Source: Dysgonomonas hofstadii
GTDB taxonomy: Bacteria; Bacteroidota; Bacteroidia; Bacteroidales; Dysgonomonadaceae
NCBI RefSeq assembly: GCF_014196915.1
Contig: NZ_JACIEP010000002.1
Coordinates: 434,001-498,000 of the forward strand
Direction of reading: 5' to 3'
Length of the DNA stretch: 64,000 nucleotides
Position numbers and translations under genes: made by a program. Below, one piece after another: positions 27,131-37,870 of this stretch (position 1 is the first letter of the stretch; each line of letters begins with the position of its first letter). The notes under the pieces are model-generated. The model did not search any database and was not told where the DNA came from. It worked only from the letters and a program-made list of their open reading frames with translations.

Positions 27131-27360
27131 TAAGGGTTAAGATTATCATTCGCTCATAGCCCATTAATAATCATGATAACAGGATTTCGGAATATTTTTT
27201 TCTTATCATACCTACCAGATCAGCAGTCCTCAATCATTCCAAAAACACCAATATACCATGTTTATGGTATAAAAATACCTTATTTTGGCGATTACATAAA
27301 CCCTTAAAACCTTGTACCTTTGTAACAATTAATCATTGAAACAAATAAAAGATATTCGTT
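27131..27360 (+). promoter_or_regulatory. cysK upstream control region
   Basis: The 230-bp gap holds no gene. A perfect inverted repeat, TATACCAT and ATGGTATA with 4 bp between (27252-27271), lies about 45 bp ahead of a TAccTTTG box (27315-27322), placed to act as an operator for a sulfur-responsive regulator. Confidence 0.5.
27315..27322 (+). promoter_or_regulatory. Candidate -7 box for cysK
   Basis: TACCTTTG is an exact match to the Bacteroidota TAnnTTTG box, giving a leader of roughly 30 nt before the cysK start. A TTTG at 27284-27287 is too far for a standard -33 element, so an activator may be needed. Confidence 0.5.
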
Positions 27361-28308
27361 ATGAGTAAAATAGCAAAAAAACTAACAGACCTTATAGGTA
27401 ACACACCTTTACTGGAACTATCCAATTTTAATAAGAAGCACGGGATCGATGCCCACCTGATTGCCAAACTGGAATATTTCAATCCGGCATCGAGTGTAAA
27501 AGACCGTATTGCAAACGCAATGATTGAGGATGCTGAAGCGTCGGGTATATTAAAACCTGATAGTGAACTTATTGAGCCTACCAGCGGGAATACCGGTATA
27601 GGACTGGCTTTTGTAGCAGCAGCAAAGGGATATAAATTAACCCTTACCATGCCCGAAACCATGAGTATCGAACGCCGTAATCTGTTGAAAGCTCTGGGGG
27701 CAAATATAGTGCTCACTCCGGGACCCGATGGTATGAAAGGAGCAATAGCCAAAGCCGAAGAACTTCAAAGAGAGAACCCTAAAGCTGTATTATTGCAACA
27801 GTTTGCCAATCCTGCTAATCCCGCAATACATAGAAAAACAACCGCAGAGGAAATCTGGCGCGATACAGATGGCAAAGTAGATATATTTGTATCCGGTGTA
27901 GGAACGGGGGGAACTGTCAGTGGTGTCGGTGAAGTTCTGAAAAAATATAACCCGGATGTAAAGATTGTGGCTGTTGAACCAAGTGACTCTCCGGTATTAT
28001 CAGGAGGCAAACCCGGGCCGCATAAAATACAGGGAATCGGAGCTGGATTTATCCCAAAAACTTATGATGCATCTGTGGTTGATGAAGTAGTCCAAGTGAG
28101 TAATGACGATGCCATCAGAGCAAGTCGAGAACTGGCTCGTGAAGAAGGTCTGCTGGTGGGTATATCATCCGGAGCAGCTGTCTTTGCAGCTCTTCAACTG
28201 GCCAAAAAATCCGAGAATAAAGGGAAAAACATTGTAGCTATATTACCCGACACAGGAGAAAGATACCTGTCTACGGTACTATATGCTTTCGAAGAATACC
28301 CACTTTAA
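27361..28308 (+). CDS. cysK: Cysteine synthase A (O-acetylserine sulfhydrylase)
   Basis: This 315-aa PLP enzyme makes cysteine from O-acetylserine and sulfide in the cytoplasm. The PLP-binding lysine is K47 in [11 protein letters not shown], followed by the substrate loop [12 protein letters not shown] and the phosphate-binding [14 protein letters not shown]. Length and order are typical of CysK. It lies ahead of metY on the same strand, separated by a hairpin, forming a small sulfur-assimilation unit. An inverted repeat upstream suggests sulfur-dependent control. Confidence 0.95.
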   Translation: MSKIAKKLTDLIGNTPLLELSNFNKKHGIDAHLIAKLEYFNPASSVKDRIANAMIEDAEASGILKPDSELIEPTSGNTGIGLAFVAAAKGYKLTLTMPETMSIERRNLLKALGANIVLTPGPDGMKGAIAKAEELQRENPKAVLLQQFANPANPAIHRKTTAEEIWRDTDGKVDIFVSGVGTGGTVSGVGEVLKKYNPDVKIVAVEPSDSPVLSGGKPGPHKIQGIGAGFIPKTYDASVVDEVVQVSNDDAIRASRELAREEGLLVGISSGAAVFAALQLAKKSENKGKNIVAILPDTGERYLSTVLYAFEEYPL

Positions 28309-28340
28309 TCTATAATATAAAATTGTTTGGTTATCAATGG

Positions 28341-28380
28341 AAGAGTAATTGGCCTTAATAAGCCTGTTACTCTTTGTTTT
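28341..28380 (+). terminator. Hairpin between cysK and metY
   Basis: Arms AAGAGTAA and TTACTCTT enclose GGCCTTAATAAGCC, and TTTGTTTT follows. It may end cysK transcripts in part, or act as an attenuator before metY, which begins 16 bp beyond. Confidence 0.6.
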
Positions 28381-28392
28381 AAATTCATGTAG

Positions 28393-29691
<1,299 letters not shown>

Positions 29692-29694
29692 AAT

Positions 29695-29725
29695 AAAAAA
29701 AGACCAGATATTCTGGTCTTTTTTT
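29695..29725. terminator. Bidirectional terminator between metY and ompH
   Basis: A perfect stem AGACCAGA/TCTGGTCT with loop TAT is flanked by an A run on the left and a T run on the right. It can end both metY on the plus strand and the envelope operon on the minus strand. Confidence 0.85.
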
Positions 29726-29753
29726 ATTTATATAGAATTTTCGATTATTTTTT

Positions 29754-30254
29754 TTAATCTGTTATCCCTAATTTGGTTTTTACAAATTTAGTGGCATCTA
29801 CTGCACTCGACCCTACATGTAGTAATGAAGCTGCATCAAGAATGTAAGTATAGTTATGCTCATCGCCTACATCCTTTATAGCCTGTCTCATTTTCTGCTG
29901 TACAGGCGCAAGCAATGTTTGATGCTCTCTTTCATATTCGCCCTGGCTAGCCTGCATGTAGTCCTGATATCTTTTTTGAAGGGCTTCTAATTGGTTTTGC
30001 CTGTCAACAAGAATACTTTCTGTAACCTCAGTAGAATCGCCACGAAATTTCTCCAGTAAATCGTTGTATTCTTTTTCAATGGCGGCTGCATTCTTTTGTA
30101 TTGTTTCTCTCTTAGTCGCCAGTTTTGTTTCAATATCTTTCAGTTCCGGCATTTTAGAGAAAACCTCATTGGAATTGATAAATGCAATTTTATCTTGGGC
30201 AAAGATGGTTACCGGTGCTACAATAAGCAGTAACAGGAATAGCTTTTTCAACAT
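29754..30254 (-). CDS. OmpH/Skp-family periplasmic chaperone
   Basis: The 166-aa protein has a signal peptide (MLKKLFLLLLIVAPVTIFAQ), then DKIAFINSNEVFSKMPELKD and a long charged coiled-coil section (about residues 40-120) as in Skp. The C-terminal YTYILDAASLLHVGS is the usual end strand. Skp-type proteins hold unfolded outer-membrane proteins on their way to BamA. It is the last gene of the uppS-bamA-ompH series and a paralogue of the gene immediately upstream. Confidence 0.9.
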   Translation of the reverse strand: MLKKLFLLLLIVAPVTIFAQDKIAFINSNEVFSKMPELKDIETKLATKRETIQKNAAAIEKEYNDLLEKFRGDSTEVTESILVDRQNQLEALQKRYQDYMQASQGEYEREHQTLLAPVQQKMRQAIKDVGDEHNYTYILDAASLLHVGSSAVDATKFVKTKLGITD

Positions 30255-30311
30255 AGTTATAATTTCTTTTTTAGTGGTTAATTCTATATTTGTGGAGACA
30301 AATATAAATAA

Positions 30312-30827
30312 TTATTTTGAATATCCGAGCTTCTGAAGGACTTCATTACTAATGTCAATCCTCGGAGATGCAAAAATAACACTTTCGGCTGATGCCCTGT
30401 CTAAAACCAGTTGATAACCTTTAGCTTCGGATATTTCTTTTATGGCCTCGTATATATCATCCTGAATAGGCTTTATAAGCGCCTCTCTCTGTTTGAATAA
30501 TTCACCTTCGGCTCCGAAATATTTCCTGTTCAACTCTTGCAGACTCTTTTCTTTCTCTACAATTTCGTTTTCTCTTTTGGTCTTTTGTTCGGGAGACAGT
30601 AATATCAGATCTGTCTGATATTTTTTATACATATTTTTTACATCCTGCTGAACTTTCTCAACTTCTCCCTGCCATTTCTTAGACATGACTTCTATCTGCT
30701 CCTGAGCGGTTTCATAGCTACTTATATTCTTAAGTATGTATTCCATGTCTATCAGCGCAAATTTTTGGGCGTAGCTGCCTGTAGACACGCCTAAAAATAA
30801 TACAAATAGTAAAATCAATTTCTTCAT
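30312..30827 (-). CDS. OmpH/Skp-family periplasmic chaperone
   Basis: The 171-aa protein has a signal peptide ending SYAQ, then KFALIDMEYILKNISSYETA and a coiled-coil arm (about residues 40-120) rich in Lys, Glu and Gln. It closes with YQLVLDRASAESVIFASPR. It follows bamA by 92 bp and precedes the second ompH by 57 bp, the common Bacteroidota arrangement. It likely delivers outer-membrane proteins to the Bam machine. Confidence 0.9.
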   Translation of the reverse strand: MKKLILLFVLFLGVSTGSYAQKFALIDMEYILKNISSYETAQEQIEVMSKKWQGEVEKVQQDVKNMYKKYQTDLILLSPEQKTKRENEIVEKEKSLQELNRKYFGAEGELFKQREALIKPIQDDIYEAIKEISEAKGYQLVLDRASAESVIFASPRIDISNEVLQKLGYSK

Positions 30828-30919
30828 AACTGCTATTTTTTAATATATAAATATTAGACATCATGTCTGTGTTTTTGTTTACTCTGTCCAATATAAATAA
30901 TGTTAAATCCCTCTTTTTC

Positions 30920-33598
30920 TTAGAATTCCTGTCCTATGATAAAGTGGAACTGGCTGCCACTACTATCCCGGCTTCCTCTTATCGGATCGAAACCATAAGC
31001 CCAGTCGATTCCCATCAACCCGATCATTGGCAACATAATACGTGCACCAAATCCGGCAGAACGTTTCAGATCGAATGGATTAAATTTCTTCAGATCGTCC
31101 CATGCGTTACCAGCTTCAACAAATCCCAATATATAGATGGTAGACGATGGTTCGAGAATAAGTGGATATCTCAATTCAAGTGCCAGACGTGAATATGCGC
31201 TGGCCTGTGTACTTAATGATCCGTTTTCATAACCACGCAATCCGATAGTTTCTGTTGCATATGTACTTGAATATCCTGACATACCGTCTCCCCCTACATA
31301 GAATGTTTCGAATGGTGATTTTTTATCTTTATTAAAGTAGCCTACAAATCCATATTCGGCACGGGTCATCAACACAGGAGTACGTTTTGAATCCATATTT
31401 GCCAAAGCGGTAAATGTCTTGGCTTTGAATTTCCATTTATGATATTCTATCCACCTGAATTTTTCTGCTGGTTCATAGTAATTGTCAACCTTCTTCATCG
31501 ATGCATAATCCTTTCCATCCCACAATGAGAATGGAGGTGTAACCTGAAGGCTCAATGAAATGTCTGTACCACGACGCGTATAGACCGGATTATCAATAGA
31601 TCGCCTGTTCAGTGACAAGTTAAGACTCAGATTGTTGGCTGTTCCATCTTTTACTATGAAATAGGCCCAGTCCTTCATTTTATATAACTGATATGATAAT
31701 TCTGCCTGTACATAGAAATAATCATCAGGCCAGTTCAAACGTTTTCCATATCCTACTGATAGTCCCATCACCTGGATAGACTTATTCGGGTCTGCTCCAA
31801 ATTCATAGCTATTACCATAACCATAGCTATTACCGTATCCATACCCGTAACCATATCCATAGCTATACGGATCATAATAGCTGCTGTTTTGTAAATAACG
31901 GCTGTTGATGTCTGTCTGTTTTGAATAGTAAGCACCTACAGAGAGCGAATTAGGTCTCTTTCCGCCAAACCAAGGATCCATAAACGATACAGAATACGAC
32001 TGATAGTATTTGGCATTGGTCTGCGCACTCAATACAAGAGTTTGTCCTTCACCCTGAGGTATGATACCTTTATATGATTTTGGATTAAGCAAATTCTTCA
32101 AAGAAAAGTTTGTAAACTTGAGACTCAATTTTCCGATAATCCCTGTTTGTCCCCATCCGGCAGAGAATTCAACCTGGTCGTTAGCTTTAGACACTAATGG
32201 TAAACCTATATCCACTGTACCGGATTCTGGATCAGGAACAATTCCCGGATTCAGATTCTCAGGATCGAAATGTCCTGTCTGTGCAATCTCACGTAAAGAC
32301 CGAACAATATCATCACGACTATAAAGTGCCCCTGGTTTAATCCGAAGTTCGCGACGGACTACATCTTCATATACCCTATCATTACCCGAAATAGTAACTT
32401 TACGAATAGTAGCCTGAGGCCCTTCGGTAATTCTTATTTCAAGATCAATAGAATCTTTATCTATATTCACTTCAACAGGATCGGCATTGGAAAATATATA
32501 ACCGTTATTTTGATAGAAGATGTTCATTACAGCCTCGTCTTTAACCATAAGGTTCTCAGTCAGTTTCTTCTGATTATAGACATCACCCGGCTTCATATTC
32601 AACAAGGTTTGCAGCTTCCATGTAGGCTCAATTGTATTACCAACCCATTTTATATCTTTGATGAAATATTGTTTCCCTTCATCTACTTTGATATTGATAT
32701 TTACCTTATCGGGCTTTTCTGAATCGGAATAAACTGTATCCCAAACAATTGCCGCATCACGATACCCCAATTCATTGTATTTTTCGATCAGTAGATCCTT
32801 ATCTTCCTCATAGCTTTCAGGCACATATTTAGTTGAACGGAGGAAGTTTCTTATCCAGGCATTGAAGTTACTCTTATGGCGGGTTTTCTTCATTGCCTTC
32901 TCTAAAGTACTGGATTTTACCTCTGAATTCCCTTCTATCGCTATTGTATTAACCTTTGTCTTATTCTTCTTAACAACATCCACATGGAGTATAATATGGT
33001 TTTCTTTCGACAGATCAGGCTCTTCGGTAAGATTTATCTCAGCCTTGTTAAAACCTTTTTCATCAAAATATTTTTTAATAATGGTCCGGGCCCTGTCCAT
33101 TTTATTCGGAGTTATCTGCAGATTTCTCTCCATCCCTATCCGGGATTCAATATCCTGACGTTCTCCCTTTTTCATTCCCGTATATACGATATCTGAAATA
33201 CGAGGACGCTCTTTCAACTTGATCTCCAACCATATTTTATTTCCTTCTACTTTTGTCGCAAGTATTTTCACATCGGAAAATAAACCCTGCCTCCAAAAAC
33301 GCCTTACAGCATTTGTTATTTCGGCACCGGGAACCTCAATCTTATCGCCTACCTGCAATTGGGCGAAACCCAATATTGTGTAGTCTTCATACATAGGATT
33401 TTCAATTCCTGTAACCTTGATATCTGCTATTTCATACTTTTTACTTGTATTGTACGATATAACAGGTAAATCTTCTACATTTTCCTGTAAAATTTTATTG
33501 ACATTTTTCAGTTCTGTACTATCTGCTATTTGAGCGGTTATTCCGGCAGAAACAGAAAAGAGGATGACAAACAGAATAAATAAACCTTTTTTGAACAT
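30920..33598 (-). CDS. bamA: Outer-membrane assembly factor BamA (Omp85)
   Basis: This 892-aa protein inserts beta-barrel proteins in the outer membrane. It has a signal peptide, five POTRA-like repeats (about residues 50-470; e.g. ISDIVYTGMKKGERQDIESR, DIKWVGNTIEPTWKLQTLL) and a 16-strand barrel. The barrel holds the lid-loop signature region (RGSRDSSGSQFHFIIGQEF near the end) and RGYENGSL. A Tyr-Gly repeat (SYGYGYGYGYGNSYGYGN) at about residues 577-595 lies in what should be a surface loop. It is encoded between uppS and two ompH genes. Confidence 0.94.
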   Translation of the reverse strand: MFKKGLFILFVILFSVSAGITAQIADSTELKNVNKILQENVEDLPVISYNTSKKYEIADIKVTGIENPMYEDYTILGFAQLQVGDKIEVPGAEITNAVRRFWRQGLFSDVKILATKVEGNKIWLEIKLKERPRISDIVYTGMKKGERQDIESRIGMERNLQITPNKMDRARTIIKKYFDEKGFNKAEINLTEEPDLSKENHIILHVDVVKKNKTKVNTIAIEGNSEVKSSTLEKAMKKTRHKSNFNAWIRNFLRSTKYVPESYEEDKDLLIEKYNELGYRDAAIVWDTVYSDSEKPDKVNINIKVDEGKQYFIKDIKWVGNTIEPTWKLQTLLNMKPGDVYNQKKLTENLMVKDEAVMNIFYQNNGYIFSNADPVEVNIDKDSIDLEIRITEGPQATIRKVTISGNDRVYEDVVRRELRIKPGALYSRDDIVRSLREIAQTGHFDPENLNPGIVPDPESGTVDIGLPLVSKANDQVEFSAGWGQTGIIGKLSLKFTNFSLKNLLNPKSYKGIIPQGEGQTLVLSAQTNAKYYQSYSVSFMDPWFGGKRPNSLSVGAYYSKQTDINSRYLQNSSYYDPYSYGYGYGYGYGNSYGYGNSYEFGADPNKSIQVMGLSVGYGKRLNWPDDYFYVQAELSYQLYKMKDWAYFIVKDGTANNLSLNLSLNRRSIDNPVYTRRGTDISLSLQVTPPFSLWDGKDYASMKKVDNYYEPAEKFRWIEYHKWKFKAKTFTALANMDSKRTPVLMTRAEYGFVGYFNKDKKSPFETFYVGGDGMSGYSSTYATETIGLRGYENGSLSTQASAYSRLALELRYPLILEPSSTIYILGFVEAGNAWDDLKKFNPFDLKRSAGFGARIMLPMIGLMGIDWAYGFDPIRGSRDSSGSQFHFIIGQEF

Positions 33599-33656
33599 AT
33601 ATATGGAAGTTACTTTCTAATGTTATTGTTTTAATCAGTGTTTTTTAGGTCGTGTC

Positions 33657-34406
33657 TCAAGATTTCCCTGATACCTGTTCGCTTGTTTTCCCAAAACGTC
33701 TTTCCCTGTTTTGGTATTCAACAATGGCCTTATATATAGATTCTTCATTGAAATCGGGCCACAATTCATTGGTAAAATAGAGCTCTGAATATGCGATCTG
33801 CCATAACAGGAAATTACTTATGCGCAATTCCCCTCCTGTACGGATGAGTATGTCCGGATCAGGAATTCCGTTGGTCGCAAGATATGTACTAACAAGTGCT
33901 TCATCAATATTTTCAGCATTCATTTTTCCGTTTTTCACATCGTTGGCTATATTTTTTATCGCTTGTGTCAGCTCCCATTTCGAGGAATAACTCAATGCCA
34001 GCACAACGGTGGTTCCTGTACATTTGGAGGTTGTATCCAGACAGTATTGCAATGCTTCTTTAGTATCAGCAGGTAACCGGTCTATATCTCCAATCACCTT
34101 CACCCTGACATTGTTTTTCACCAGTTCCGGAGTTTCATTGGCCACAGCCTGTACCATAAGCGCCATAAGGGCTTTAACTTCTTCTTCAGGCCTTTTCCAG
34201 TTCTCGGTAGAGAATGTGTATAGAGTCAGATAAGCAATCTCAGCCCGTGAAGCGCCTTCAATGGCTCTCCGTACAGCCGAAATGCCTTCTTTATGGCCGA
34301 ATGTCCGATCTAAATTTCTCTGTTTTGCCCATCTGCCGTTGCCATCCATTATGACAGCAATGTGATGGGGTAACCTTTCTTTATCTATCTGGTCGAGAAA
34401 TGACAT
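33657..34406 (-). CDS. uppS: Isoprenyl transferase (undecaprenyl diphosphate synthase)
   Basis: This 249-aa cis-prenyltransferase makes the C55 lipid carrier for cell-wall and surface glycans. The diphosphate-binding block is HIAVIMDGNGRWAKQR with catalytic D21, followed by TFGHKEG, LTLYTFSTENWKRP and the C-terminal DILIRTGGELRISNFLLWQ and ELYFTNELWPDF. All key residues are intact. It is directly upstream of bamA (58 bp) and 18 bp after the DUF6089 gene. Confidence 0.95.
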   Translation of the reverse strand: MSFLDQIDKERLPHHIAVIMDGNGRWAKQRNLDRTFGHKEGISAVRRAIEGASRAEIAYLTLYTFSTENWKRPEEEVKALMALMVQAVANETPELVKNNVRVKVIGDIDRLPADTKEALQYCLDTTSKCTGTTVVLALSYSSKWELTQAIKNIANDVKNGKMNAENIDEALVSTYLATNGIPDPDILIRTGGELRISNFLLWQIAYSELYFTNELWPDFNEESIYKAIVEYQNRERRFGKTSEQVSGKS

Positions 34407-34424
34407 CTAAATCTTATTTTGTTA

Positions 34425-35135
34425 TTAATCTATATTCAAGCATGGACAAACTCTGGGACCAAAATCCCAGGTAACAGTAAACATTGTTAAGGAGTACCAG
34501 TCATTATTTTTCAGAAAACTCCCCTTTATTTCATACGGTTCATCCAGATTAAAATCATCTCCTCTTTTTGTAACATCGAACGTGTCGCTGAACAATTTGC
34601 GGAAAGAAAACTCAAATCCGAGATTCCACCGGTCTCTAATCTTATATTTTACTCCTATCCCTATAGGAACATTAACATCCAGAAAAGTTTTTTGTCCGGA
34701 ACCGAGTGTAAGCCCTACTCCGGTAAAAATATAAGGTGATACCCTCTTTGTTCCCAGATATGAGAATTTGTCACTATAATTAAAAAAATTAAACTCAATT
34801 TGCGTCCCCAGTTCATAAAACATCCGGCTGAAAGATGTTTCTTGGCTAAAGGGAAATTTATTCCCCGACTTACGGGTATCTCCAGAGACTTTCCCTATAA
34901 CGAAGTTACTTTTCACAGACCATCTTAAATCGGGGTTATACCTGAATATAACACCTGCTGACAACCCGGGATCTTTGTACAATTTCGTTTTATTGGCATC
35001 TCCCATATAAAAAGATGTACCCGCCATCCCTCCTATCTCGAACTTATAGTCATCCTGCGCTACTGATTTAGTTAAAAAGAAGAATAAGAAGACGATAAGC
35101 AGAAAAGTATATTTGATTTTTCTTTTATCCATCAT
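34425..35135 (-). CDS. DUF6089-type outer-membrane beta-barrel protein
   Basis: The frame opens at 35153, but the twin ATG at 35135/35132 gives a compact signal peptide (MDKRKIKYTFLLIVFLFFFL...SVAQ). The mature part begins YKFEIGGMAGTSFYMGDANKT and shows alternating strands such as VSPYIFTGVGLTLGSG and WNLGFEFSFRKLFSDTFD, as in small eight-strand barrels. Its place before uppS and bamA is conserved in Bacteroidota. The role is unknown; a structural or assembly function at the outer membrane is likely. Confidence 0.8.
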   Translation of the reverse strand: MMDKRKIKYTFLLIVFLFFFLTKSVAQDDYKFEIGGMAGTSFYMGDANKTKLYKDPGLSAGVIFRYNPDLRWSVKSNFVIGKVSGDTRKSGNKFPFSQETSFSRMFYELGTQIEFNFFNYSDKFSYLGTKRVSPYIFTGVGLTLGSGQKTFLDVNVPIGIGVKYKIRDRWNLGFEFSFRKLFSDTFDVTKRGDDFNLDEPYEIKGSFLKNNDWYSLTMFTVTWDFGPRVCPCLNID

Positions 35136-35215
35136 GGTTCGTTTACACTGCATCTATTCTTCTAACGCAAAAAATGGGACTATAAGTATACAGGACGTAA
35201 ATATTAATTCCAGTC

Positions 35216-36592
35216 TTATGGGTTGAGTTTATTCAACCGCCCTTTCCAGATATCTAAAACCGGAAAATCTCCTGTACCTGAAATTCCGCCGAATATCCAG
35301 ATATTATTCTCATCATCTACAATAACAGACTGAGCTGTAGTGCTTACCATATCAGCACTAAACTGCTCTTTATCGGGAGCAAGATTCCAGCTGTCAGCAA
35401 ACATTGACTTATAGAACTTATTATCTGTCAATGCATACAAATAGCCGTCGTACATAAAGCTAGCAATACCGGCCTTAGCTGCAAAACGATTATGTTGTTG
35501 ATTCGATGTTACTCTAAATACCCCACTTCCGTCAACCTGCATAAACCAGGTTAGATTTGAATAACTGTTATCTGCTTTTTGTCCGGCTGTTACTGCCAGT
35601 ATATTTTTATTCAGATTACTTCTGTCATAATTTGTTACCGAAGAAAACCCTGAGAAAGAGATACCTGCCGACTCGAAATCACTCAATATCCTAATAGGGT
35701 CTATCGTTGCCATATCGGTAGTTTTAGCAAAAGAATCCTGAGTTCCGTCTGTTATTACCAGTAACGCATCCTTATCGGCAGAAGCACCTGGTAAAACCCC
35801 TAACAAGGCTTTAATTCCGCTACTCTTTTGTGACCAGTTAATACCATCAGAAGAACTATAACCGTTCTTCGATTTATCTATAGCATAGAACTTTCCATTA
35901 AACAGAGTAATACTTTCCAGCAGAACGTCCGATGCATTTATTCCGTTTATAGGCAGCTTCGTTTCATAATCAGTTACAGCGGCATTTGTTTTATGTAGAT
36001 AGAACTGATTATCTTTATCTATAGAAAATGTATAGAAACCATCATTTTCTTTTAAAAGAGTTTTCTGCTCTTTTACAGATGATGGTATTAATAAAACCTG
36101 TTTATTCCAATTTATAAGCTCGGGGTCAACTTTTCTTATTCGTATGTCAATTGTATATTCTCTGGTAGAGGTTGCGCCAACAGCTGCTGTCACCTTGAAA
36201 TTAGGATGCAAAGAGAAATCTACTGAATCACTACCATTCCACTCAGCTACTGAATCGGCATAGATTAATTCCACCTTGCTTGGAGTAGCTGACGAGTATG
36301 AAATTGTTACCGCATAATTCTTTAGCCTAGTCTGATAAGGCAGGGAATCTCTGTTATATATTATCCGGTTGCCCTGATCGATAGAAAACAAGGTCGATGC
36401 CAATATCGGATAATTCACCGAGTCAACCGCATTATCTGCTATGGCTGCAAGTGCAAACGAGTATATCTGCGCATCTGCCGAGGCATCTAAAGAAATGGTA
36501 TCAGAGTCGCTGTTACACGAACTCAATGTAATAATAGCGAGTACAAAAAACAGCAGTTTATTAATATGCTTCAATTTCATTAGTTTAAACAA
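35216..36592 (-). CDS. DUF6242-type lipoprotein
   Basis: The 458-aa protein has a lipoprotein signal ending ITLSSCNSD. An N-terminal beta domain (about residues 30-155, with REYTIDIRIRKVDPELINW) is followed by a beta-propeller-like part with repeats such as TITLFNGKFYAIDKSKNGYSS, DGTQDSFAKTTDM and NNIWIFGGISGTGDFP. I recognise only the uncharacterised DUF6242 pattern. It lies between ribD and the DUF6089 gene. The cell-surface or periplasmic role is unknown. Confidence 0.75.
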   Translation of the reverse strand: MFKLMKLKHINKLLFFVLAIITLSSCNSDSDTISLDASADAQIYSFALAAIADNAVDSVNYPILASTLFSIDQGNRIIYNRDSLPYQTRLKNYAVTISYSSATPSKVELIYADSVAEWNGSDSVDFSLHPNFKVTAAVGATSTREYTIDIRIRKVDPELINWNKQVLLIPSSVKEQKTLLKENDGFYTFSIDKDNQFYLHKTNAAVTDYETKLPINGINASDVLLESITLFNGKFYAIDKSKNGYSSSDGINWSQKSSGIKALLGVLPGASADKDALLVITDGTQDSFAKTTDMATIDPIRILSDFESAGISFSGFSSVTNYDRSNLNKNILAVTAGQKADNSYSNLTWFMQVDGSGVFRVTSNQQHNRFAAKAGIASFMYDGYLYALTDNKFYKSMFADSWNLAPDKEQFSADMVSTTAQSVIVDDENNIWIFGGISGTGDFPVLDIWKGRLNKLNP

Positions 36593-36658
36593 ATTTATTC
36601 AAATATCAATTTGCAAAAATAGAAAGAATTTCGGCTTACGCGTCAATAAATCTAATAT

Positions 36659-37720
36659 TTATAAAATTTTATAGTTATCCCTGAAGGCTAAATGCCTTTG
36701 CCGGGAAGTCCTCCAATCGTATTCATCTATAAGATGTCCGTCAATAACCGGAGCCTCAACTCCAGCTCTAAAAATCTGATCTGATCTTTCAATGTAAGCT
36801 TCATCCCAAAGTTCTTTATCGATAAGGCTTTGCAATACTTCCTTTCCCCCTTCAACTAAAACAGAATTTATCTTACGTTTCTTCAACTCCGAAAAAACAG
36901 ACTGAAAAAGATTATCGTCAAAACAAAGCTTGATAAAAGTAATATTTTCCAAAGATTCTCTATCCTTTTCTGTGAAAACAATGGTTTCCACATTACCATC
37001 AAACAATTTATAGTCAGAAGGAATACGCCCCTGCCTGTCTAATACCACACGGATTGGGTTTTTACCATACCAAAATCTTGTAGTCAAAGATGGGTTGTCA
37101 TTGACGGCTGTATTTGTTCCGACCATTATAGCAGACACTTCGGCTCGTTTCTTATGAACCAACATCTGCATAAAGTCATTAGATATAGGAGTCGGAGAAG
37201 GCACTTCGCCCTCAATACGTTTCTTATCAATAAAGCCATCTCTTGTTTGTGCCCATTTAAGGTACACGTAAGGACGGTTTTGTATTTGAGCAGTAAAAAA
37301 TTCTTTATTCAGAAACCTTGCCTCTTCCTCAAGTACCCCCATAACAACTTCAATACCTGCATCCTGCAACATTTTAATACCTCTACCCGAAACAGACGGG
37401 TAAGGGTCGAGGCATGCTACCACAACACGTGGTATCTGCTGATCTATAATCAGTTGTGCACAAGGAGGGGTCTTCCCGTAATGTGAGCATGGTTCAAGAG
37501 AAACATAGATTGTAGAATCCTTCAGAATAGACTTGTCTTTCACGCTGCTTATAGCATTCACTTCGGCATGGGCTTTTCCGTAACGACGATGATAGCCTTC
37601 GCCTATTATCTTATCCTGATGAACAATAACAGCACCAACCATCGGATTGGGAGCGACATAGCCACTTCCGTTCAAGGCCAATTGTAAACAGCGGTACATG
37701 TATTTGTTATCTACATCCAT
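36659..37720 (-). CDS. ribD: Bifunctional riboflavin biosynthesis deaminase/reductase
   Basis: This 353-aa enzyme carries two steps of riboflavin synthesis. The N-terminal deaminase (about residues 1-145) has the zinc site HAEVNAI and SLEPCSHYGKTPPCA. The C-terminal reductase has KWAQTRDGFI, MVGTNTAVNDNPSLTTR and LVEGGKEVLQS for NADPH and substrate binding. Length and order are typical. It is preceded by a 150-bp gap with a terminator hairpin for the ridA unit, so it probably starts a new transcript that runs into the envelope genes. Confidence 0.94.
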   Translation of the reverse strand: MDVDNKYMYRCLQLALNGSGYVAPNPMVGAVIVHQDKIIGEGYHRRYGKAHAEVNAISSVKDKSILKDSTIYVSLEPCSHYGKTPPCAQLIIDQQIPRVVVACLDPYPSVSGRGIKMLQDAGIEVVMGVLEEEARFLNKEFFTAQIQNRPYVYLKWAQTRDGFIDKKRIEGEVPSPTPISNDFMQMLVHKKRAEVSAIMVGTNTAVNDNPSLTTRFWYGKNPIRVVLDRQGRIPSDYKLFDGNVETIVFTEKDRESLENITFIKLCFDDNLFQSVFSELKKRKINSVLVEGGKEVLQSLIDKELWDEAYIERSDQIFRAGVEAPVIDGHLIDEYDWRTSRQRHLAFRDNYKIL

Positions 37721-37840
37721 TCTTTTAAGTTTCTGTAATGAGAGAAACGCAATTATTGCAACTATATTTTAATGAATGCCAATAAAAATGATTATTGGTA
37801 TCTTTTTTTTAACAAAGTTCAAATTTGCCCTAATACAACA

Positions 37841-37859
37841 AAAGGGCCTAAAGCCCTTT
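37841..37859 (-). terminator. Hairpin terminator after ridA
   Basis: Arms AAAGGGC and GCCCTTT with a 5-nt loop, followed on the minus strand by a TTTTGTTG stretch. It lies just past the ridA stop and separates it from ribD. Confidence 0.6.
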
Positions 37860-37870
37860 CTATATGCTAA

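Noticed and set aside
31795-31880. Frameshift or assembly error in bamA
   Set aside because: The short repeats keep the reading frame, and normal BamA sequence continues on both sides.
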